From: Pterois miles
Taxonomy: Eukaryota > Chordata > Actinopteri > Perciformes > Scorpaenidae
Reading direction: 5' to 3'
DNA: 64,000 nt
Assembly (NCBI GenBank): GCA_947000775.1
Contig: CAMQGK010000634.1
Coordinates: forward strand, 16,202,501-16,266,500
Numbering within the stretch: position 1 is the stretch's first letter; every line of letters starts with the position of its first letter. The notes below the pieces were generated by a model. That model was not told where the DNA came from. It searched no databases and saw only the letters and a program-made list of their open reading frames with translations. Both the position numbers and the translations under genes were made by a program. Positions 37,824-52,268 of this stretch are shown in pieces.

Positions 37824-40800
37824 GGGAGACCAAAATGGTCCAGAAATAATGACATAATCAGCAGCTGTGCCACAGAGCAGGCTGCCCCTCACAAGGTGAC
37901 CAGGGACAGAAGGAGGGAGGAGAGGGGAGAAGAAGAGAGGAGGAGGAGGAGGGTGGAAAAGCAGGGAGGAGGGTGAATCAAGTGTTGGACGAGCGCAGTG
38001 AGAGGATGTTTGTGTGAGCAGGTGAGAAAAGGCGAGCGGGGATCATGTAGTTCTTTATGTTTAAGTGATTCCTTGCTCCCCCCGGTGCCCCAGGCTCTAC
38101 ACACACAGCTCTGGTCATTTAATCAGTGCAGCGAATAAAGTGGCTTATTCTCACATACACACATATGCGCACACACACGTGGTGAAGAAAAGGCCTGTCA
38201 GGCTACGTCAAACGGGGGCCCTCAATAGCCCCCGGCTATTCACCGAGAAGCAGATGATCCCGCTCTCCGTGCTTTTCTTTCCATAACTCTTTGCAATAAG
38301 AGAGCTAAAAAGCCAAGTCGCAAATTATGCTCACGGCACGGCGAAGGTCCCGAGAAATACCTGAAGAAAAAGAACCACTGGGATACACTGAACTCAACAG
38401 TGTTGTTACCTGTCTTAAAGGGTCAGTTCACCCCAAAGAACACATTTTGTTTTTGCGGTATCTAGACTTTCAGATCATTTTGTTTTATTTGCTCTGTTTT
38501 TTACTACATTACACGCTCAACTACTTTCTATCAGAGTGTCAGGGACACTGTTTCTGGAGAGACATGTTGCTGTTGATTTTTTTTTAAATGATGATGCACC
38601 AGACATCTGAGATGAATATCCCCAAACCTGGGTACATAAAACCGAAAATATCTGAATGAATATTAATGATAAAATATTATTTTTTCAAGCCTGTTAGCTA
38701 GTATGCACCAATCTGACTTATTCAGTAGTCTCAGTAGTGATACTTGAGCTTTGATGGGCAATGATCCCTCCAGATTTAAATAAAGGATGGATGAATGAAT
38801 GAATGAATGAATTACTCCTCATAATCAGTCTTATGACAGTAAAATAACGACACAAGATTGAGCGAGAATCTGATAGTACGTATCATATTATCTTGTTGAA
38901 CTCCATGTCTCAGTCTGCATCTATCACCATCTATCAAATCTGTGAATCAGCACAAGTTGAAAATGATAAATATGAACACACAGACGGCACCTCTCCTCAG
39001 CTCATCATGACTGTCTTAATCGTACCATCTCTGTAGAAACATTAGTGTTTGCTGGCACTGGCGGGAAAAGCAGGTGCAAACGCACGCATGTGGGTATACA
39101 AGGACAGCGTGTACTCCACTTATTATGAGTTGCTGAATATGACAATCAGCAGTAAATGTGCATGCATGATAAATGCACATGTAGAGGACTTTGGTGTACT
39201 TCAAGCTTTTCTCAATGAGAGCGATGGAGATTAGGGGAATGACAGTAGATGCTAGATAAGACGGGGAGAACGCAGGTTGGGGAGGTGTGTTTGTGTGTAG
39301 TTGACATAAACCCACTGGCAAATTGTATTGGTTGTATTTTTGGCAGCTCTGAACTTAAATCTATACCGCCAGCTTTTCATCTCTCTCCCTCTATCTTCTA
39401 CCTTTTCTTGTCTTCAATCGCTCTTCAAAGGGAACCCTAGAGCCTTTTACTGAAAACACCACACCTGTGAGCAAGTGCGCGTGTTTTTAGGTATGTATGC
39501 ATGTATGTTTATACATGTTTGTATCTGTGTCTTTGCCTGTGCATCCAGTGCAACGGCCGTGACCTTTTCACCTCTAATTCCCTGAGGTCGAACCCCGGTC
39601 ATAGACGCACCCCACGCACTCAAACGCACCATGCGCTTTGTGGTGAGAAAACCCAAAAAAAACAACAGGAATGGAGGAGTGCAAGACAGGGAGGGGAGAA
39701 GCAGGAGGAGGAGGAGAAAATAGACATTAGCCTCTCTGGGTGGAGAACAAATGGAGCCCCGAGAGGGACGTGAAGAGGAGGAACGAGGGAGTGAGGGGGG
39801 AAGGAGAGGTGAAGCACACAATGCTATGGGGCACGGCGGTTGGACAGACAGCATCTGCTCTCATCTCTCTGTGGCTCTGGTAATGGATGGAGAGTTGAGG
39901 AGACACTGGGAGAGCGGGAAGGAGGGACAGCGGGAGGAAAAGCTGGGAAAAAAAGAGGGAGGAAGGGAGGATAGCAGAAGGAAGAGGCAGAGGGAGGAAT
40001 GTAGCTGGGTGGCAAAAAGGTCGAACTTTCAGTCACTTTGGATGAAAAAACGGTGTGTGGAAGGGCGTTATCAATTCAAATAGAGCGATGACAGACGGAT
40101 GGACAGACAAAAGAGGAAGAGGGACAAAAGGAGTGAGACATCTTTCCAATAGGAGAAAGAGCAGCTGATAAGGGAGGACACATGATACCTGAGCGTGTGT
40201 TGGCTGTTACCTCCCTCTACATAGAGATCATAGGGACTTCCTCTTTTAAATGCCGAGGTGTGTGTGTGTATGAGTGTATGCGTGTCCTCTGTGGGAGGAG
40301 TGGTCACTGACAGAGGAAACTTGGCCTAGTCTGTCCTATGGAAATCTGAGAGTTTCCCAGAGCCATCATAAAAATGCCTCTCTATCAGACCCCACCCCTC
40401 GCTCTCTCTAACCCATTACCAGGTCACACACATTCCTGTCTTATGAAAGATGATGTGTGTTGTCATTGGGGGTTCAAAGACAGACAGAGGGGGAGCAGCG
40501 GAGAGTAAAAAGAAAGGGACACTAAGCGAGAATTTTCACTTGAGTCCTCACATGAAAGCGCTGCTCGCTCAAAGTCAAGGCTTTGGGAGGCCGGGTGTGT
40601 TTCGGGAAGACTTTGATGGCGATGGACAGAACGAATGAGAAGCGGAGAAGAAAGACGAGAAGAGAGGGGATCAGGAGGGGGGCTGAGAAAAGAGGAAAGT
40701 AGAGCCGGGGTCTAGGTAATTAACGGCAAGCTCTTTAATTACCGCTGGTGTTCATTGTGCCAGAAGGAATGTGACAATTATGCCATTAAAACTTCCTAAT

Positions 40801-41049
40801 GGGGGGAAAAAGCGAGGGATAGGAGGAGGAGGAGGAGGGGGGATAACGGAAGACATGCAAAAGAGGATGAAAGAATGAAAGGAGAGAGGCAACAGAAGGA
40901 AGAGAGAACGACGAGAGGGAGCGAGGGAGGAGGGATATGAAAGGAAAAGGGGAAACAATCGCGACAAAAGAGGAGCTGGGAGGGAGATGGGGAGCGTATT
41001 AGGCCAGCACAGTGACAGAGCAGATTAGCATCAAACAAGAAAGGCCACA

Positions 41050-41087
<38 letters not shown>

Positions 41088-41188
41088 TATGTGTGTGTGA
41101 TCACTGAAACAGAGGACATATTCATTCCAAAGACGCCACCAAGGTGGATAGGAACTTTGATGATGCAGAATCTGGCAACAGGAAAACT

Positions 41189-41221
<33 letters not shown>

Positions 41222-44200
41222 TGCTGAATCTGCGTAGGCTCCTGTTTCAAGTGGTGGTGCAGGCAGGTAGGGGAGGAAGAGGAAGAGGAGGAGGAGGAGG
41301 AGGAGGAGGTGGAGGAGAAAGGGGAGAGATCCACAGAAAAGGGCCTTGGGGGCATCCTGATACACATCCAGTACATTTCCATCTCCACATTACCTCTATG
41401 ACTCACGCACACACACATATAAGACGGAAAAACATAACAAATGTGTCCGCGCACATATGTAACGCACACAAACGCACCATTCCCACACCAACATAAAACA
41501 CACGCACAACCCACGCACCCGCACTCACAAACACATACACACATAACACCCCCACACACACCAAAAAGCCACACACAAACACTTACACGCTGAGTCTTCG
41601 TGCTCACCAAGGCGGTTGGTTTGTCAGGGGGGTTAAAATTTGCATGGCTGGGCAAATTTTCCTTGTGCTAAACTCTAATCAGCTCCTGTATCTCTCTCAG
41701 ACACCTGCCCAGCACAAAAAAAAAAACCTTCATATGCAAAACGCCTTCCCTCCCTCCCTCCTCCACTGCTGCAGCTCCTCCTCGGCCAACAGAAGACTTA
41801 TTCACCTGGCCTCCCTCACTCTTTTCCTCTCTGTCTGTCTTCTTGCAAATTTTCACATTTATGTATGCAAATAGGCTGTTCCCCTTAAGCCTGTTTCAAC
41901 AGTAGCTTCCTGGTGCCGGGAGAAGAATGATAGTTTAATCGGAGATGTGACGGGGAGGTTGTGCTTCAGAAAGAGGAGGGGGAAAGATGGCATGTTACAT
42001 GTGTTGGTGCCTTCCTAGAGGACGTTCTATCAGTGGTTTCTCTCTTAAAAGGTTACGTGAGTCCCACAAACCTGTCGAAGAATCTCCATTCCACTTCTTT
42101 AAAGTGACATAGTGTCAGTCAAACATATATACTTGTCATCCAGTTAACATTTGCTCTGCCTCATGTAGTTTGATTTTTAATAATGACTTTTTAAAGGCCA
42201 GAGTGTAATAATTAAACAGATCTATTAGCAGAAATTAAATATAATATTAGTAAGTATGTTTTCTTCAGTGTATAGTCACCTGAAAATAACATTTTTTTGT
42301 GTTTTTGTTGTTGAATGAGCCATTTATATCACATAGAGAGTAGGTCTCCTCTCCACGTAGTCCGCCATGTTGCATTGCCATGTTTCTACAGTAGCCCTGA
42401 ATGGACAGACCAAAATCTGTTAACTTATGGGCTGGAGCTGATAACACTACTCACTCCCGTCGCCGCCGCTCTCTCTCTCTTGCTTCATCACTCTCTTCCC
42501 ACCGTAACTCTCCAACATGCCTGGCACACAGTAGAGGCTTCAGTTGGTTGCAATCTCCTCACCTCACCCCTAGATACCACCAGATACTACACACTGGACC
42601 TTTAAGGCACAAACAGAGTAAAACCTGTGCTGACTGAAAGTCTTACTGTTAAGTCTTAAGTCTGCCGAATGGAGGGAAATTTCCCTGTTTACTGTAAAGC
42701 TAAGTGTTTAACACAAGCTTGATTTTGTGACATTACAACTAGTCTAGACGCTATGTGGTCCAAAATGAAACTTACATTTCAGTGTAACACTGATGGACTT
42801 TTCATTGAAGCATGAGACAATATTTGCATGTCCTGGATTATTGATGAGGGAGAAGGAATACTGTAAATCTATCTCTCTCTTAAAATGTCAAAGCTACAAT
42901 GGGAAGAAATGCAGCTAATATGATTTTAAAAAAGTTATTTTTATAAAGTGGTCACGATATCCTGACAGTAGTGCATGAGACGGGTAATCTGAAAAAAGTC
43001 ATGTACCTCTATGTCCTCCGGTGCTCCTAATTTCACAGACCGGACGAAAACAACCAATCAGAGCAGAGCTTAAGCCTGCTGTTTCTGAACAGCTGTCAAT
43101 CACTTGCAAACTCCAATCAAACATCAAACTAGGAAGCGCTGATCAAATATGAATCTATAATCTGTTACTGTTATGACTATTTCTCTCTGCAAATGTTTTC
43201 AGAAACATCTTGTAGTTACTGTTCAGCCGTAAAATGAGAAAGTTTGTGACCCGGCAGCCATGCTGAGATCAGTTGAAGAAATACCAAACACCACCCACCA
43301 GCTGGAGCACAGCCAATAGGAAACGCTCTCTCTCTGAAATGACCTGTGATTGGCCAAAGTCTTCCGTCATGGGCTCGACTCTCTAAAGCCTGAAAACAGA
43401 GCCATGAGGAGGTGCAGAGGTCTAGTTTTCTCTCTGATTACTTGAATTACAACATGCTGAATGTTATTATGGCATTTTTAAGATTAAGATTTAGATTTTT
43501 GCTTTTTGATGTTTTACTACACAAAATGCATGAAACAAATGACCAAAAATAGCCATAAATTCTGTCATTGTGTTACTTATGGATGAAATTATTTTTCTGG
43601 GGAGCCCCTCAAGGACCCCACTCTGAAAATCACTGTCTTAAAAGACATCTATTCTGTCAAAGGCCAAAATCACAGACATATCTATAAGAATATAAGAAAG
43701 AATATTGTAAATTTCCCCACTGTGGGACTAATAAAGGAATATCTTATCTTATCTTATCTTAAGAATCAAGTTTATGTCTTTGGGATATTATTTACTTCCA
43801 ATTCCTGTTGTGTGTGTCAGGTGATTTACTGTAAGCGGGGCATAATTTGATTCCAGGATCCGGAAATGAAACCTAAATGATTGGAACAAAAAATGCTGTT
43901 GTAATCCGTTTAATGATGTTGTCCTTACTGTGCTTTGCTTTTACTGCTGGTGGTGTAAAACCTAAACTTTTTTAAAGGCTATAAGTGAAGAAGGGTCACT
44001 TTCCTCTTTAAATTTATTTCCCTGTCACCAAACAAATAATGCTTTCATGAGCCGTTGAACAGGAGGAATCATGTCATTTTTCTTTGTGCTTTGCTCTGAT
44101 GGACTTTGGGCTCATTGAGACCTCATATATACAAGTGCCTCTGCCTGCCAGAGTCTTTCAAAGCCTCCCTTAAGAGGGCTGAAGATGGATGTGGGGAAGT

Positions 44201-44828
44201 GTGTGTGTGTTTGGGTGCACACAGAGGAGCCCCAGTGGACAAATAACGGACAGAGAGAGATAGACGTAAACAGAGAGAAAGAGAGTGAAGCACTTTAAAT
44301 GTGAGCGTTGCAAAACTCCCACTGCTCGCAAGGGCACTTCTCTCCTGCACGTCATCTCTCTTTCCCCCTCTCTCTCTCCTTCCACCCTTCTTTCTCCCCT
44401 TCCCATTCCCTTTCTCCCTCCCTCCCTCCCTCCCTTCATCACTTTCTCCTTTGTCTCTGAGCTCTCACCCTCTATCCCCTATCTATCCATCTCCCTCTCC
44501 CCCTCTTTCTCTCCCCTTCCTCTCACTAAAACAGTAGGACGCTTAACCTTGATAACAGTGAGATTTTTTCCCCCCTCAAAGTGACACACACACACACACA
44601 CACACTGGAGAAGTGCTTTGCCAGCATGCCAGGCCGGTCCAAGGGACGGCTGTACCCTTCGAGGTGAACAGGACACTGGGAAATGCAGCAACAACAAAAC
44701 ACTCACACACGTAGACTCAATCTCTCTAACTAATACACACATAGACACACACACACTCAGATCACTCCTTAACACAAGCCTTTTAAAGGTCTATTGTCAG
44801 CTGACATTGAGAGAGCACTGGTGATCCT

Positions 44829-44884
<56 letters not shown>

Positions 44885-47800
44885 GTGGCAAAAGGAGAAG
44901 TGTGAAAAATAAAACATTAAAGGTGAAGTTGCCTGCCGAGAATTTACGATTACAATACACTGGAAGACACACATAAACATATCACCACAGATAAATGAGG
45001 ACAGGGAAGTAAAATGCTGTTTCCCAAACACAAACACTAAGAACGGGAAATTAACTGAGGAAGAGGCAAACGAGCGAGGCGTCACTAAGGTTTCTTCCTC
45101 ATTAGGGTGAGAGTTCCTCACATGGCTGAAACCTGTAACGCACTCTTTAGAAAAAAGTATAATATCTTCATGTTATTGCTATCCAGTGGCAACCATAAAG
45201 CTGAAGGATTAAGTTGAAAGCTGAAAATGTGTTTCACAGGACACCGACGTCAGACATCATAGTACAGCGTGCAGAGTGCGGCAGGATGTACGAGAGACTT
45301 GAACTCAGCATTGAGAGCAGTCGCAGCGAGGCGGTGTCAGAGAGGACACGGTGAGGTGGTGTCACACTACCCATCTGCATCACAAGGTATCGGGTGAAAT
45401 TCAACGTTTTTTGATACGGGCCACACTAGCTCTCAGCTCCTCTCACATACAAACGATTCTTTTTCTGCATTAAACTGTGTTGGCGTTTTACCTCGAAGTC
45501 ATTGGCCTTGTTGTAGTGCATGTTGAGGGCTCGGAAGAGCTCGCTGTCGCGGCTGACGCCCAACTCCTCTACTCCAGTGACACCGTCGTTGATGGACTGG
45601 CGGGCGAACTTCTCCATCTGGATGTAGTAGAACTCCCTGAAGTTGCTGAACCACTTGATCAGCTGGGAGGTGATGCAGCGGTTAAACTGGAACGAGAGAT
45701 GAAGAGGGGTTAGCACCGCAAAGATTTTGATGAAAAGAAGAGATACTGTAAATATTCTTCAAGCGAGCAGTGTAGAGGAGAGGCTGTCACGTCTAAACCT
45801 TATTAAGCCTGAGAAGAAGCGTAAGGGTGACAGCATGTCATTTCACATCAGGGTGTCGAGACGTGAGGTGATAACTTAAAAGACCGAGAGAGGAAGATAA
45901 AAGAGCAAGAAACAGGTCGTGGAGTGAGGGAAGATAATAGAGACATTAAGTAAGACAGCAAGCAAGGAAAAGGGGGGAGAGTGTGTGTGAGTGTGTGTGT
46001 GGTTCATCCTTCCCACTGGGAGCAGACCTCCCCCCTATCATAACCCTGAGAGTGGTGGGAGGGGGGGGGCGAGACCGCAAACATATAATTGACCAGAAAA
46101 ACGATTAAGTCATCATCTGAAGCGCCCTGGCCCGCAGGGGGCTCAAACATGTACTTAACCCCGTTCACCAATTACACCCTGATTCTCCTCCCCTCTCTGC
46201 ACCTCTCAGCCAGGAAGAAAGGAGAAGAAAAAGAACAAGAAAGAGAGGGGAAGACAGACATAAGCGCTGCGGCGGGAGAAGGCTGTGGCTATCTGATCTG
46301 TGCCGCTCGGCTGGATTCAATAGGGCGAGGTAAACCTATTAAGAGCCTCGGCTGGTCCCGGCTCTTTTTCCGCCTGGTCTCAGCAGTGAAAACACACTGT
46401 CTAAACATCCAAACCACTAGATAAGGACCTCAGGGAGAGCTGAGAGGGCTGCTGAGCTCAGTCACCCTAAAATGCCCCACTGAAAGCTCTCATCGAACCC
46501 CTGAAAACATACAAACATCATCTTTACTTCTTTCCTCAGAAATGACATCTCATAAATTCAAAATCCTAGCCTGTGAGAGCTTGATACCCCTAACCATCAC
46601 CCACACCCTTCGTCCACACACACAGAGGCCTTCACTCCTCCCTCCCCTCTGCTCTTTTTGTAGTGCTGGAAGAATGGGGGGACAAAACGCTACTAAACGC
46701 TGAGCGGACTGCTCGCTGGGGAGGCAGAGCGGTTTTGACATGGAGATTAGGCTCTGGCTATTGTTCGACAACACACAGACACGCACAAACACACACTCTT
46801 TGCGATCTGGCATGGCAGTCAAACACACGCAAGCACACGAAGATGGGAGGGCAAGGCAGCGGAACAGAGAGATGTGCGGGAAAGTTGGCGAATCAGGAAG
46901 AGTTGGACCAAGGTGGGACGGGGCTAAAAAGGAGAAGGGCTGTGCCTTTCTGGAATGATCAGCAGATGACATAATGGCGGAGTGGAAAAGAATAAGTCCG
47001 CTTGACATTGTTTGGCAGGGGTTTGGGAGGGTGTATGTGGGGGGGGGGGAGCATGGTGGCTGTCCTAAAGTGCAGGGTGAGCATAAATGGGGAAATGAGG
47101 GAGGGAGGGAGGAGAGGAGGACGGGTGCAGGTCAGCGCCGTCAGACAATGGCGTTTCACTGGTGGGGGGGTGGGGGGGTCGGAACGTGAGCAGTCAGCAA
47201 GCTGGGGTCGTGACAGCGCAGTGTCAAACAAACAAACTACTGACACTTACAAATACACCGTCCGCATGGGGTTATTCTTAAACACACACAATGTAGCAGA
47301 CAGTTGGGAGTGTGACAGAGCACAAAAACATCCAAGCTGTCAGTGTGATATAAACCTTTCCTCGTGTATAAGATCAGAACAAGTCTTTCTGGGTGCGAGT
47401 CTGAGACATTTAGTGAATTGGCATCGAAGCATGCATGCGTACATGCATGGGAGCGCGTGCGAGGTTGAGCGCTACATACTGAGATTAAAGTCAGTGAAAG
47501 AGTTGCCATCGCTCATGCAGGAGACCTTTGGTGTCACTGCAGCAGAGTGACGGATAGATTTGTCATTTGGACAAGGATTACTTTATTATACGGACAGCTC
47601 CGGAGAAGATGTATTAGGGCCTGTGTGACTGAGCTGAACTGTGGTGATATTATACAGCACAGAGCACACAACAGATACAATATTTACTGTGCATGCAGGT
47701 AAATACACTAAATTACATTATATCTGCATCAGCTGCACCAAACACACTCAGGGACTCAATTTTGTCAAGTCCCCCCCCCGCAGCTCCCAGCAGTCTTGGT

Positions 47801-47990
47801 TCATTAAGCTGCCGGTGGGGGGACAGAAACCCCCTGATAGCGGCTAAAGACGAGTGTGTTCAGCGTAAAAGGAGGGAATCGGTTCAAAGGAGCGCATCAC
47901 TGCGGCTCCTTAATCAGAGCCGGCAGGGGTCAGCCAGCACAGACATGAGATGCAGCGAGAGAAATGTGTGTTTGCGCATTATAAGGGTGT

Positions 47991-48023
<33 letters not shown>

Positions 48024-48149
48024 CCTGGCTGAGAGGCAGATGAGAGAGAGACAGCGAGAGAGTGTGTTTCTCACACTCACACTCAAGAGCTTGTGAAAGG
48101 TCAGCGCTTAGTGCTAACAGCACAAGATAGAGAGTGGCGCGCGCGCACG

Positions 48150-48234
<85 letters not shown>

Positions 48235-51200
48235 TCTGCTCATGCACAGGCGCATACTTAAGTCCAGAATAGGAAAACACTCAAGTATCCTTGGTCTAAA
48301 CTATATCAGCCGCCTGCCTAAAGTGTTCAGGCCGTCACCCCCAAACTTCAGCAGACACACATCAGCTAATTTATCAATATGTAGATCAACATTCAATTTC
48401 TGTCTTGAGGTTTAGGATGAAAATGTTTGGATGAAAACCCAAAGTGCGTCTCTAGCCAACGCTTTCTCTGACACGGTGGCCAGCGTTGGAGCAGAAAGCA
48501 CACAGATGACCTCAGAGTGCGAAGCTACGTCCAGAACAACCGGAGAGGAGAGCAGAAAGACAGAGAAGCCTGTACGGGCCTCCCTCTCTTTCTCCCTCTC
48601 TCTCTCTCTCGTAAGCCCCTTCACAGTCATCGGGGCTTTCCAACGTTTCCTGTTTTCGCAGGGGTGAATTGTGGGAGATAATCTCCGGCTGCCTATTGGC
48701 TGACTGCACACAAAAAGCGGGCCCTGGAAAGCGGGCTTTTGTTACTGCAGGCGACTCAAATCCAGCGGCTGGCTTTTCTTTCTCCCCGGCCCCGCCGAGG
48801 CACACATACCATGCCACACCATCAGCGAAAAAAAAGAAAAGAGAAGGAATGACATATAGAAAAGGGAAAACCCTCCTGACCTCTGCTACTCCACAGCACA
48901 TGACTAGCCCAAACACTGAAGCTCTTCACTAAAAGAGCCACAGAGAGATAGGTAAAGAAAGTAAGGTGTGAGCGTGTATATCTACAATACATGAAGGTCC
49001 AAACAGCTTATAATTAATATACAGACACTGTATCTCTTTACAAAGGAAATAGCTTGTGCTGACTTTATTAATTGACTGAATATATTATTTAATCTGCGCA
49101 TTAATCTGTTATAATTACTCATCCGTCATCAAAACAATATCTGCAATCATAATGAGATGCCTTATAGCTTGTGGGATGTTACTATAGGCTGACTAACAAT
49201 GGTATCTGTCAAAACATTTCACAAACAACAAAAGTCAAAAAAAAAAAAAGTCATAATAGTCTTAAAATGAGCTTAATGAGGAGGAACAACAGCCAAGGCG
49301 TCCCCCGGTTGTTAGGGCAACCCACTTCCCACGTTCATTAGATTCTTGACAGTCAAGACCTGATTAGTCGAGACCTGATTAGCCTTCAAGACTTTTGTCT
49401 GAGGACAGCCACTCGCTAAGAGGCCGCGCTGGCTGCATCTAATTAGATAGTCAGTCTCATTCCCATACATGTCTACTAACTTACAGCTTGAGCCCATTGT
49501 CCTCCACTGAAAACAAACAAATGTGAGTCATAATCCCCTTAACTATCTTGACCTTGTTTAAGTATCTGAAGAGGCCAAGAAGAGGCCACCTCCGCGGGAG
49601 CGATTAATCAGTGAAAGTAAGTGGTTCAAGTCTTATATAGTAATTGTTCAACGGCAAATAGCATTAATGTGAAATCAGTGGGATGCTTTAATATCGAGGA
49701 GTTCTGTAACGAATCAACATTTACAGGTGCTTACTCACTTTGCCAACAACATGACCAATGATGTTCTGAGAGAAAACCATGTGACACCACTAGTCATGAT
49801 TGGCGGCGAGGGGGCAGCTGGGAAAGAGGGGGACCTTTATCTTCTGATTTGAATAAGATGGCCTGGATATGTCACAGTGTTTACCCCTCCGTATGGTCCG
49901 AGAGGGGCGCGCAAACACAAAACAACAACAACATGAACAAGCTCGGTCGCGGCACACTACAACGGCCATTGTGTTGTTGTTCTTGTTGTTTTTGTGTGGC
50001 TCACATGCTGTGCTTTGTTTTCCAAATTTCCTTCATTAAACTCCCAGTAGAGCCAACGCTCATCCTTGCCATGTTCCCCAAACCGACTCTTTCCCTTCTC
50101 CCCTCCCTCTATTACCAAACCATCCTCCCTACACCTGCTCAGATAACCACTCCTCTGTCTCCAGGCTCCATCCTCCTCTCTGCCCTCTCCACCCCTCCAT
50201 TACTCATCCTGCTAATACTCATCGGCTCACCGGCTCCCTCATGTAAACCCATTCAACTTCCTCTTCTTTCGTCTTTTGCATAAAACCATAACTTAGTGAG
50301 GGAAAGGGGCCTCATTTCGGAATAGACAAGTAGACGCTGTTCGACTGAAGCTGGCACACCACAATTAATGAATCAAACGTCTCCTTTTATAGCAGGAGTG
50401 CTGACAAATGTACAAGAAATGTGGTAAAAGAGAAAATCCATCTTCTGTCCATCCTTACACTTATTACACGCAGCAGAAGAAGTCACCATCTCAAGAAGAT
50501 GGTGGTACGACAAATGAAAATAGCTGTAAACAGTAAAGTGTGCCAAAATTAAAAAACGATGATATTAGCTAAAGTTGTACATTAAAAAAAGGGCATGTTT
50601 GGACTTACCTTGACATCAGAGAAGAACATCTTGAGCATATTAGAGCTCGGGTAGCGGGTGTAGAAAAACATGAGCTTGGCCTTCTTCAGATGATTGGGGG
50701 AGAGACCCTCTTGGATCTGGAAGTAGCTGCCATTAAGGACATTAACAACTGTTTGGATGGAAACAACTCATGGTAGCAAATGTAGCTACTTATATTATCA
50801 CAAATACAAAATGTACGTGCTGATAATTGGCTGAAAGATTGGCAACAAATCACCATTTGGATGATGGGTAACCAAATTTCCTTTCAGGCATGAGTGTAGG
50901 TCTGCCGAGAGGGGGGGGGCATGAAGACAGTGCACCAAAGCAAAACCATTTGCTTGCAATTAGCATCGTCCGTATCAGGTGTGAGAGCGTCACGGTAAAT
51001 AAAACGCTGGCCAGCACTACAGCCGATGCTTTTACATAAGGAGGCTCATTTCACAGTCAAAGCAAGCAAACGCCTTTGCCTACACCCAGCCCTAACCTCC
51101 ACCCAAAAAATAGGAGGAAGAAAAAAGGAGACATTTGCATATCACAGACAAAGACAGCAGTTAACGCCAGTGACGGGCAAGAAGGCCTAATGGCTTGGCG

Positions 51201-52209
51201 ACAACGCATGCCAAGCCTCAATATGACTGTCTGATATTGGCGTCATATCAGTGACAAAACAAGGTCTAGGAGATCCAAACAATGAGAAAAACCTTCTCAC
51301 ACTCGCATAGGCCACATTCAGATGTCAGAGGCCTTGTTTTCCTAATGGATCGCCTGGATTGAACAGCAGAGAGGCTGGAGATGGGCTGGTGGGGGCACCT
51401 TGAGGGATAGTGTGGTTCCAACCTTCAATTACATCCCCCTCCTCCTCCCTCTGCTCCACCCCTACCCCCCAGCCTCGCTGCTGCTGCCAAACCCTTGGAG
51501 GAGCAAAAGAAGGAGGAGGAGAAGGAGAAGAGGGGCTCTGAGGCTTTGGACTCAGCCAGTGATGGGGGGGACTGAAACACATCTGCGCCACCGAACGGCC
51601 CAAGCCATTTCCATGGTGAATTAACGGCCGTATAATGCATCTGATAATATCAATCTGGAGGATAAGACATTGAAAAGGGAACAGGGATGGGGGACGGGCT
51701 GCATGTTAAAACCTCAGGCTGTTTCAACAAGGGTTTTCATCACGCAGAAGCAAGACAGGAGCTTCAAATTACACAGAAGATGCAGCCCCAAGTTTTCATG
51801 AAGACTGTTTACACTCGAGTGGATAAAATACATTGCTCGGCATTATTTATGATCTACGGGGGTGGCTGTGATCATTAAAATCAGTCAAGTGTCCAGATGT
51901 AGCTGTAACTATAGAGTGGGAAGAAGGCATCAGCTGCTAGATTGGATTGCCCTTGGCCTCGGGGTTACATGGCAAAGCCAGCAAATACTGAACCACACTG
52001 GGTTGGCTCCTTAAAAACCCTGTCTACTTTGTCTGATTCAGCGAGAGAGAGAGGGAGAGCGAGGGAGAGTTGGTTGTATACGCAGCGAGGGTCTTGTGGG
52101 GGAAACCCTGGCAGACTGGTGTTACTCTGTCAGGCCTGGCCAAAAGAGCAGCACTTCACTCTCCACACCACACCATCTGCTCCAAGTGGAGGGGATACAA
52201 TGGATCCTC

Positions 52210-52268
<59 letters not shown>

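Larger units (their letters stand above)
31620..45491 (-). other. prox1: prox1 intron 4 (13.9 kb)
   Basis: U2-type intron between the DFE and VPE codons. It contains CA/GT tracts (for example about 32701-32727 and 32887-32916), purine-rich stretches (37385-37660, 39670-40000, 40805-41000), several MITEs and dispersed repeats listed separately, and single-copy-looking stretches. No nested gene is supported on either strand. Long frames in it come from simple repeats. Confidence 0.9.
45687..50608 (-). other. prox1: prox1 intron 3 (4.9 kb)
   Basis: U2-type intron with GTAAGT donor. It contains GT and CA microsatellites around 47999-48232 and a non-repetitive stretch at 49265-49500 rich in ATTA/ATTAG cores. 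No nested gene is supported. Confidence 0.9.

Noticed and set aside
50717..50726. Alternative exon 3 acceptor at GGCAG (10 nt upstream)
   Set aside because: It would shift the frame and lies only 6 nt from the branch-point A. The CTTCCAG acceptor keeps the homeo-Prospero frame.
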